This document shows positions 8,436-14,782 of a stretch of DNA of 14,782 bases, piece by piece; position 1 is the first letter of the stretch, and each line of letters starts with the position of its first letter. The notes under the pieces were generated by a model, which worked only from the letters and a program-made list of their open reading frames with translations, ran no database searches and was not told the DNA's origin. Made by a program: the position numbers and the translations under genes. Location of the stretch: contig JAAMXP010001740.1 in assembly GCA_019693395.1 (NCBI GenBank), forward strand, positions 1 to 14,782. Reading direction: 5' to 3'. Source of the DNA: Ettlia oleoabundans (lineage: Eukaryota > Chlorophyta > Chlorophyceae > Chlamydomonadales).

Positions 8436-9581
8436 TTTTCTTGCAGCCAGCACCACAGCTCATAGACAGGAGGCAAGTGGGGGAAGTGGGTGCGAGTGAC
8501 GCTGGCGGTGAAGCCACATCAAAGTTAAAAGATGGCAGCCAGCGCTGCCAAAGCACGCCGAGGTTAACCGCAGGAAGGGAGGGGTGCATGCAAAGCGCAA
8601 CACTGGAATACCACACGTACGCGAGCCAAAGGGTTTGGTGAGCACGTTTGATGCTGTACGGGCACCGGCCCAGTTGTATTCCAACCTCGCCCACGCAACC
8701 CGCCGCGCAGAGCGGCGCTCCCGAGCGGCGGCAGGCGACAGCAACCTAACCGCGGCGACCTAACAGAGCCCTACCCGCGGCACACAGGACAGCGCTTCGC
8801 CCCTCTTTCGCAAGCTTGCAGGATGCCCAGCTGCAGATCAGCCAAGGCCATGTCAAGCATGCCGCTGATGCCGCTTTCACTAGCAGTCACACGCTTGCGG
8901 CAACCTACCTGAGTAACGACACGTATCCGCAGCCCCTGGTCTGCCCCTTAAACGCCGTGCTCGCTGTAAACGACACACCCTGCACTCCGGGACGACTGCA
9001 GCAAGCTCCAGCGTTGCACGGTGCTCGCCACTAGAGCTGGATACCGCAATATGCATGCCAAGCACTCGGTCGAGACTTGCGGAACGCCTTGTTCTTTGCC
9101 GACTTTCTAGGCGGCGGCGATGGCGGCGCTGCAGGTGTCGACTAATTCTGGTCCAGGAGGCACTCTCCATTGCAGTCTCAGGACGGCGGTACTTTTCTTT
9201 CCGTATGGATCATATGTTGATCTCAGCAGAGAAGCAAATCAATACTGGGCGATGTAGCCACCGAGCCCCATGGCTACCTCGCCCCCTTGGGTGACACTGG
9301 TGTTGCTGCTGCCCTCCATCAGCCTTCCCGTGAGCTTATTAACAGCACCAACTTACCATGAGGCACGACATATTAGGGCTCATCATATTCTGGACAACAA
9401 GGCTGCCGGGTTCAAATGCACCAAGACTGCCGGGTTGCTTCGCACATACCGCTAGTCATCATCTGGTTCCGTGTGCAGTGCCAGCTTACAGTGCCGCTCT
9501 CTCGGGAGGGTAAAGCAAAGGCTGTTGCAAAGAACCCTAGTGGGGATGCAGGGTGGATACAGGCAGGGCGGATACGCAAAA

Positions 9582-9605
9582 CCGCTACCGCGGCCGCTAC
9601 CGCGG
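9582..9605. repeat. Tandem duplication of a 12-mer
   Basis: CCGCTACCGCGG occurs twice in immediate succession (9582-9593 and 9594-9605), creating a GCGGCCGC at the junction. It is in intergenic DNA and no function is apparent. Confidence 0.85.
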
Positions 9606-9815
9606 AAGAATGTCTGGGTGGCTAGTGAGTTGGCGGGCGCCGCTATGTAGGAAGTGCGCGCTCGGCAGCTAGCTAAGGATTGCGTGAGCTGTGGATTGAG
9701 ATTAAACGTGCAGAACTAAAGCAAAATCTGGAAGCATGCTGCCATCGGTGTGCAGCATGCCGGCTGGCGGGGGCGGGGATACGCATATCATGCACGGCAG
9801 TTCAAATGGCGGGAT

Positions 9816-9820
9816 TTACA
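9816..9820 (-). terminator. TGTAA polyadenylation signal of the S40-like gene
   Basis: This is the first TGTAA on the minus strand after the S40-like stop, about 520 nt downstream. A second one is at 9490-9486. It is the likely polyadenylation signal, giving an approximately 0.5-kb 3' UTR. Confidence 0.5.
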
Positions 9821-10340
9821 CGGAGCGGTTGAAAGTGGGGGCGCACAATGCACTACCACAAAAGAACAGGGGGCAGGAAATTGGCTGGCAGGTTTGTTGC
9901 GGAAGGCTGGCTGGCACGGCAAGGGGTGATGAAAGAGGAATTTGCGAAGCCAGCCACCGAACCCATAAATGGCTGCGACTGGCAGACGACTTACTGTGAG
10001 AAAAGAAAGGGCGTATGTGCTGCCCCAAGCAGGCCCAGAGTCGGCACAACAGATGGCTGGCAAAGCCATTTGCGGCAGGCATTGGCGTACGCACAAGGTG
10101 GCGCATGCTCGCAGAACAAAAACTTCAGTGTAATTTTTTGATTAGTGCGAACTAATGCGTGGCGTTTTATCAAGCCATTTGGTAGCTGCGAAGTTGGAAG
10201 GTGGGTTGAGAGGCCTAGCCTAGAGCTGTGAGCAGCTGATCTGCCTCGCAGGGAACAAGCTATGCATGCATTACGGGGGGCGCCCTCCATAGCAATACCT
10301 CCTAGCAACGCTACAGCCGTCGCCATGGGCATCTCTCACA
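9821..10340 (-). other. Presumed 3' UTR of the S40-like gene
   Basis: This stretch lies between the stop codon at 10343-10341 and the TGTAA at 9820-9816 on the minus strand. Open frames of about 100 codons occur on both strands but lack coding character. An unrelated TGTAA followed by T-rich sequence occurs on the + strand at 10129-10133. Confidence 0.55.
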
Positions 10341-12328
10341 TCACTTGGAGGTGCCCAGCATCTGAGTCAGCCCGGAGCGAGGCGTAACCCGCACATCAAA
10401 CCTCCCGCCCGGCACTGCCACGGCGCTGCTGGCGGGAAGCGCCGCTGCTGCTGCTAAGAGCTGGTCCTTCACCGGATCCAGAACCTCGCCTGCAACAAGG
10501 GAAAAACATCGTAGTAGATTGACTCACGCCCGAGGGTAGACCACTACAGCGCAGAAAGACAGCAAAGCCAGCATGCGGGATGCAGCAAATGAAACATGCA
10601 CCAGTCTGCAACAAGCACGTCCCCACATGCCAGAACCGACAGCCCCCAGCCTCCGCTGACAGACTAGCAGACCAGCCTCCAATGCACAGGCGCACGCCCC
10701 ATTGCAGGTGACAGGATCTACCACAACTACACGCCTGGCAGGCAGTTGCAGCGAGCAAGCTGCCAAAGTTGCCGAGCGGCCCGCCTTACCGATGACTGCA
10801 GGCCGCTGCACCTCAATGAAGCCTGTGCTCCTGAGGATGGCGTTGCGTGCCAGCAACTTCTCCCGCTTAGCACTGGCTGAGGGAGAGAGGCCCAGGTCCG
10901 CCCCCGGTGCCGAGACCAGGCCACCAAGGGTGTCTGAGGACTCTTGGAGGTACAGAATGTGCGGCGGCACAAAAGTGGCCGGCGCCTCTGCTGCCTCTGC
11001 AAGCTTGGCCTGCGAGTTGCGACGCTGCATCATGGGTATGCTTATAGGCATCGAGGTGCCCTGCAGGCAGGCAGGGCCAGGAGGCAGTGTTACAAAGCAG
11101 TACGCCAACTGTCCTCCACGAGGGCAGGTGACAAAGCAGGCGCAGCATGGCGCAAACAGAAGTGCAAGTGTTGCAGAACGGAAAGGCAAGCAGGCCACTG
11201 TTGCAGTTCATTTTGCCACTGTAAGCAACAGGGCCAGAGGGGACAGTTGGCCAACTAACAGGAAACATGCGCAACAGCCAACGCGACTGGTGCAACTGCC
11301 TGAAGTTGCGGAGTAGTTGCCAGTTGCCGGCAGTTGAGTAGTTAGGCCCGGACAGCGACTGTCCCTGCCCAAGCCAAGCCAGGCACGATGCCAATAAAAC
11401 ACCACTGATACGCATGAATACCTGGGAATCTGCAGAACAATTCATAAAAACGCAGGCATGTACTGCACACACCAGGTTGCAAGCGGCCTTCTCTTCCGAT
11501 GGAGCGGGCGCCACCTTGCGCCGCCCCGCCAGCATGGGCGCGGTGCCGCGCACTGGCATTGATGCCGCCAAGTCGGGCTCTGACCCAAACAGCCGCTTGC
11601 CCTTAAAGCTGATGGGTGCAAAGGACTTGAGGCTGCCCACTTGGCTGGAATGGGAGGTGCCCAACGCTGCAGCAGACCAGCGATGTCACGCAGGGAAGGG
11701 AGAATGGCGATGTCAGTAAACGCAGTAACTTAGCTTAGGCTACTAGTGTGCTATCAGTTGCTGCCGGGCAGCCAGAATCCCTGCAAGCTGCCCGCACACC
11801 CAAGCAATATGTGTAAGTCTGGCGAGCGGTCGCCACCGTGTGTTGGACCCTCACCTTGCTCGTGCACAGGCGCTGGTTGTTCTAGGCTGGACTGTAGCGA
11901 CTGTATTTTGCCGGCCAGGTCCTGCTCCACCTCATCCTCGGCATCTGCATCCCAGAAAGATCCGATAACATCAGCAAGGCCCGAACCTCCAGATATTTCA
12001 ATTCGCCGGTCGAAAAATCCCGCACAGCAGCCTACTTGCCCCTCGCCCAGGCTCGCATATGGTTTCACTCTTGCTGCTGATTCTGTCCCTGGACTTCCTC
12101 CAAGGTCTCACCTGAGCTGCTACAGTCTGACTCCAGAACGATGCCATCGTCGTCCGACTCTGATTCGCCGCCGTCGCTGTACTGGCTGTGCGGGTGCACG
12201 GCGGCGGCAGGGACGGCCTCAGCGGCTATGTGCAGCTGTGAGGGCGCCACCGCCGGGCCGAAGTCTTCCTCATCATCAAAAAATTCGCTCTCGTCGAGCT
12301 CCAGCGGCCTCTCTTCCTGTGGTTGCAT
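10341..12328 (-). CDS. Senescence regulator S40-like protein (5 exons)
   Basis: Exons on the minus strand are 12328-12112, 11944-11855, 11666-11473, 11060-10790 and 10489-10341: 921 nt, 306 aa, all junction phases consistent. The N-terminus is acidic (LDESEFFDDEEDFGP, then Ser/Asp-rich). A short helical Gln/Leu segment follows, then a basic segment (KSFAPISFKGKRLFGSEPDL). Exon 4 carries FVPPHILYL (about residues 197-205) and REKLLARNAILRSTGFIE (about 233-250). This matches the S40 family (DUF584) pattern of a VPPH motif followed by an RVRNxVLxxTGFxE core. S40 proteins of barley and Arabidopsis are nuclear factors linked to leaf senescence; a regulatory role here is inferred from that motif. 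A 50-residue tail beyond the motif (ending SGLTQMLGTSK) is unlike the short plant ends I know of. Exon 2 could begin earlier, at 11971 (GGTTCGG), in the same phase, and exon 3 could end at AAG|GTGGCG. Confidence 0.78.
11304..11336. repeat. Clustered AGTTG motifs in an S40-like gene intron
   Basis: AGTTG occurs at 11304, 11315, 11322 and 11332, roughly every 7-11 nt, within the 412-nt intron 11061-11472. On the transcribed minus strand this reads as repeated CAACT. It is probably a decayed short tandem repeat. Confidence 0.6.
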
Positions 12329-12993
12329 CGATCGAAGTAGCTGCTAGGGCACCGCCGCCTACGACAGGAGCTGTGCCGGGGGGCCAAGCGCCTGACCTAC
12401 AGCCAGCGCCGACTCCCGCGCAGACTTGTTACCGGTTGCCTGCAGAGAAGGCGGCACCGCAGGTTCAGCTTCGGAGAGGGGCTCAGCCGCGGCCTGCGGC
12501 TGTTCTGCGAGGCTTGCTCAGGCCAGAGAACAGGCAACCACGTCTACCAAGGCCGGGGGCGCAGCCAGTGATTGCTCCGCGCGTGCCCTACCTGGGCCCT
12601 AGGCTAGCGAACAGGGCGTGGAACAAGTTAACTCAGAGAAGTTGGTGTAGTCTTAAATGTCAGAAACGGAAGTAGCCGACTGGGCAAATTTAATGAGGCT
12701 TGACTCCTGCTCACCTAACATCCAGATGCTGCCGCCCCGCTGCGCCATGCTGCCCAAGCCCCAGTCAATGTGTCAATATGTTCTATCTCATGCTGTTGGG
12801 TGACCCTTCCACATCGCCCAATGATTTTTGCTCATGAACCCATCAAAACCCATGCACATGAATCAGGTAATCGAGGTGCGCAGCGCGGTGGATACTAAGC
12901 GAGCATCAGGGGCAACAGCAAAAGCGGCCAAAAAATCCACCTGCTAGACTGCCACCAAAGCTCCCTTTGCCCCACAGATCCCAGCATGTTGGG
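12329..12993. other. Intergenic region upstream of the S40-like gene
   Basis: The region should contain the 5' UTR and promoter of the S40-like gene (minus strand). No convincing TATA element is close to the ATG; AT-rich patches occur near 12650 and 12690. The + strand has a stop-free run reaching 12675 that is mostly antisense to S40-like exons. Its Pro/Arg/Ala-rich translation looks like GC-rich noncoding DNA. Confidence 0.55.
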
Positions 12994-13056
12994 TTACAGC
13001 AGGATTACCCGTGTAGTGTGATCGATTGGGGATGGCATGCAGCTACAAAGCTTACA
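12994..13056 (-). terminator. Two TGTAA signals for the SYLF gene
   Basis: TGTAA is present on the minus strand at 13056-13052 and 12998-12994, about 315 and 375 nt after the SYLF stop. Either could serve for polyadenylation. The 3' UTR in between (13057-13368) holds no other recognisable feature. Confidence 0.55.
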
Positions 13057-13368
13057 ACTGGTCAACGGGACAGGTCGCGCTTGCGCGTGACGGGGAGGGG
13101 GGCAATGGAAAGACAAGCATCGAAATGGATAAGGTTGTGAACCACGGTGCACCACTTTTGCTTGCATAGAAACATGGGTTAAGAGGAGAGCACTGCAGCG
13201 GAGGCGCAGGTTGTAGGTTGTATGGGTGAAGGAACAGTGAGACTTGGGACGGGACGGCCAAAACGGTGACGCATCACGCACGGCTGCTGATTCGCTGATT
13301 CTTCCAGCCGCTTCCTGGGCTGCTAAAAACTGTAGCCCGCGCAGTCACTCCGTTACCCTCCAACGTGC

Positions 13369-14768
13369 TCAGTCGTCCTTTTCAGTCTTGGCGGGCACAT
13401 TGGCGGCAGTAGTGGCTGCCATGCCGCCAGCGCCAGTTGTCGTCGCTGCCTCCTCAGCTGCCGGCACAATCTCGCCCCCCTCGTCACCCCCGGCAGCGAC
13501 ACCATCTCCGCCAGCGGGCTCTCCGCTCGCCCCGCCTCTTGCCGCACCGCTTGCTGTCGATGGGCCGGCTTGTGACGCGGCAACCGCGGCCTCCTCTGCC
13601 GCCGTGCTGGAGGCACCTGCCGGACCTGCTGGGGTAGCTGAGGGTCCCGCACCGTTGCCCTGCCTGCGCCCGGCGTACTCCACCTCTGTTTCCACCTGCG
13701 TGCTCCCCTCAACAGAGCTGTAGTACTCATTCAGCACCTGCAAAAAATGTCATAGTAGGGGGAGTGTGTGGCTGAACAAATAGGAGGGCCATGTAAAGAG
13801 CAGCCCTATAACCTCTGCCGCCTTGAAGCCCTCCCGAGGCATTCGCCCAGATGAGGCTCAGCGGCCAGCTGCCGCCAGCGGCACCGGGGGCCATCACCAC
13901 CATGTAATCCCTGGTCAATGGAGCAACACCATGCCAACGCAAATACCCAGGCCAAACACAGCAGCACCTTACCATACCACACATCTCAGCCATCCATGAA
14001 CCGACAAATGCCCGATTTATATGCACCACACACCCACACTGCTTGCCTTGTCCAGCGCGGTATAGAGCTCTTGCATTGGTTCCGGGGGTTCAACAGCGCC
14101 ATCCAGGATCGACTGCGGCGAGGCCTTCCCGCCATAAAAGCCTCGGTTCATTGCGGGATCCGCGGCATAATTGAGGCCTGCAAGAGTAGTGGTGACAGGG
14201 GTGCTTGGCAAGCCGGCATTGTTGTGGGTATACAGGCACTTGCCGGCATATTGCAGCTTGGCGTGACTGAAGAGATGGCCAAACAAAAGATGGTGACTTG
14301 CAGCAGCACAACACATGTTCTTGTGGCGGCACCTGTGAGAGATACATCCAGGATGGCACCCTTTGTAATTGAATAGGTGAAGGTCTTGTCACTCAGCTTC
14401 ATGTTGCTCACGTTGGCAGCGGTCGCAGGCAGGTGGGCGCCCATTGCGCCACCTGCCGCACCTGCACATTCATTGCAAGAAAGATAAAATGCAATTGGAC
14501 ACATTTGAGGGTGGAAACGGCAAGCTGAAGGGAAGGCTCACGGCTTCCCTGTGGCTGTTACAGCTTGCTGGTGTAACAGCCACAGGAACAGGAGGGCTCC
14601 GAAAAAGGTATGTCTGCCTGCTGGACATTGCAACCTTCAGGCGGCAATACAAAGCACACGTGGGAGTGGAAGAGTGGAACAGCCGACCTGTTATGTCTGT
14701 GTCAACCGACCACTGGCTTTTGGTGAATGATTGCACGGCTTCCGGCGTGTCCAGCACGATGACAGAAT
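13369..14768 (-). CDS. SYLF (Ysc84-type) domain protein, C-terminal part
   Basis: Exons on the minus strand are 14768-14688, 14461-14333, 14177-14047 and 13737-13369, with consistent phases; the N-terminal half lies beyond the right edge. Translation gives VIVLDTPEAVQSFTKSQW, then KTFTYSITKGAILDVSLTG, then AMNRGFYGGKASPQSIL followed by EPMQELYTALDKVLNEYY. This is the order seen in the second half of SYLF/DUF500 domains: the V-L-(N/D)-x-x-A-V-x-x-F segment, the (Y/F)SxSKG-xxxxxSLxG segment, the FYG segment, and the final LYxAL helix. Yeast Ysc84/Lsb3 and vertebrate SH3YL1 use this domain to bind phosphoinositides and actin in endocytosis and membrane ruffling; the same role here is inferred. 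After the domain comes a tail of about 100 residues rich in Ala, Gly, Pro, Ser and Glu, ending KTEKDD. No FYVE, SH3 or other partner domain is visible in this part. The last intron is GC-AG. Confidence 0.82.
13738..14046 (-). other. GC-AG intron of the SYLF gene
   Basis: Donor GACAAG|GCAAGC and acceptor ATTTTTTGCAG give a 309-nt phase-0 intron that joins ELYTALDK directly to VLNEYYSSVEG. Reading through from the upstream exon hits a stop after about 9 codons. An internal open stretch (DYMVVMAPGAAGG) is not in a phase that fits both flanks, so it is treated as intron. Confidence 0.7.
14548..14586. repeat. Perfect 15-bp inverted repeat in a SYLF gene intron
   Basis: CCTGTGGCTGTTACA (14548-14562) and its exact reverse complement (14572-14586) flank a 9-nt loop. 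Allowing one bulged C, the stem extends by two more pairs. It lies in the 226-nt intron 14462-14687. On the transcribed minus strand the 3' arm begins with TGTAA. Confidence 0.9.
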
Positions 14769-14782
14769 CTGCAAGGTGGGGC
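14769..14782 (-). other. 3' end of an intron of the SYLF gene
   Basis: The minus strand reads CCCCACCTTGCAG just before the first SYLF exon in the window. This is a pyrimidine-rich 3' splice site, so the preceding exon lies outside the window. The first exon starts with AT of a split Asp codon if the upstream exon ends in G. Confidence 0.65.

Larger units (their letters stand above)
7956..9815. other. Long intergenic stretch with no established gene
   Basis: About 1.9 kb separates the HARE-HTH promoter from the 3' UTR of the S40-like gene. A 223-codon minus-strand open frame (8694-8023) is rich in Cys, Ser and Leu and has no domain or repeat structure. Short + strand frames near 7977-8100 and 9120-9257 look slightly more coding-like and are treated in the findings. 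There is one small hairpin (8416-8435) and a tandem 12-mer (9582-9605). No transposon ends, tRNA or known protein is recognisable. Confidence 0.55.

Noticed and set aside
8023..8694. 223-codon minus-strand open frame in the intergenic stretch
   Set aside because: Composition is Cys/Ser/Leu-rich without domains, the start is arbitrary, and no splice or promoter context supports it. Long chance frames are common in GC-rich DNA.
9340..9425. Possible tRNA or tRNA-derived SINE (GGTTCAAATGC resembles a T-loop / B box)
   Set aside because: The flanking bases do not pair as a T stem, no acceptor stem is present, and no convincing A box lies at the right distance.
11746..12675. 309-codon + strand open frame
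   Set aside because: It is antisense to the first exons of the S40-like gene and continues into its upstream region. The Pro/Arg/Ser-rich translation is what an antisense frame of GC-rich coding DNA gives.
13803..13930. Candidate SYLF exon reading DYMVVMAPGAAGGSWPL or MPREGFKAAE
   Set aside because: Neither frame fits the phases of both neighbouring exons, while joining ALDK directly to VLNEYY is clean. It is treated as intron, though a small alternative exon cannot be excluded.

Overview
The window looks like nuclear DNA of a GC-rich unicellular green alga (Chlorophyta, probably Chlorella-like Trebouxiophyceae; this placement is inferred). Genes are split by short introns of about 60-410 nt. 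Proteins are full of Ala, Gly, Gln and Pro tracts, the pentamer TGTAA (the green-algal polyadenylation signal) follows the stop codons, and one gene carries a family (S40) known from land plants. I see no bacterial operons, tRNA, rRNA, CRISPR array or intact transposon.

Layout, left to right: (1) 1-1781, + strand: the 3' part of an ARM/HEAT-like helical-repeat gene, entered through the end of an intron carrying a CA microsatellite. (2) 1782-2960: convergent 3' flanks with a poly-G run and a G-quadruplex motif. (3) 2961-7875, - strand: a complete gene I model with 13 exons and about 904 codons. It encodes a HARE-HTH winged-helix domain, a Met/Pro-rich linker, low-complexity stretches and a TPR-like C-terminal segment. 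One 81-nt exon was found by reading phase and splice sites rather than as a long ORF. (4) 7876-9815: promoter and intergenic DNA with no gene I can establish. (5) 10341-12328, - strand: a complete 5-exon gene (about 306 aa) with the C-terminal signature of the land-plant senescence regulator S40. (6) 12329-12993: intergenic. (7) 13369-14768, - strand: the 3' part of a SYLF (Ysc84-type) lipid/actin-binding protein gene, with its 5' end beyond the window.

The genes do not form a pathway that I can recognise. Two are plausibly nuclear regulators (HARE-HTH and S40-like) and one is plausibly membrane or cytoskeleton associated (SYLF). The most unusual signals are splicing related. Three of 19 modelled complete introns start with GC rather than GT, all with the donor AG|GCAAG. 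One 129-nt intron is stop-free and a multiple of three. A SYLF intron contains a perfect 15-bp hairpin that holds a TGTAA signal in one arm. All exon joins come from reading-phase continuity and splice consensus only; no transcript data were available.
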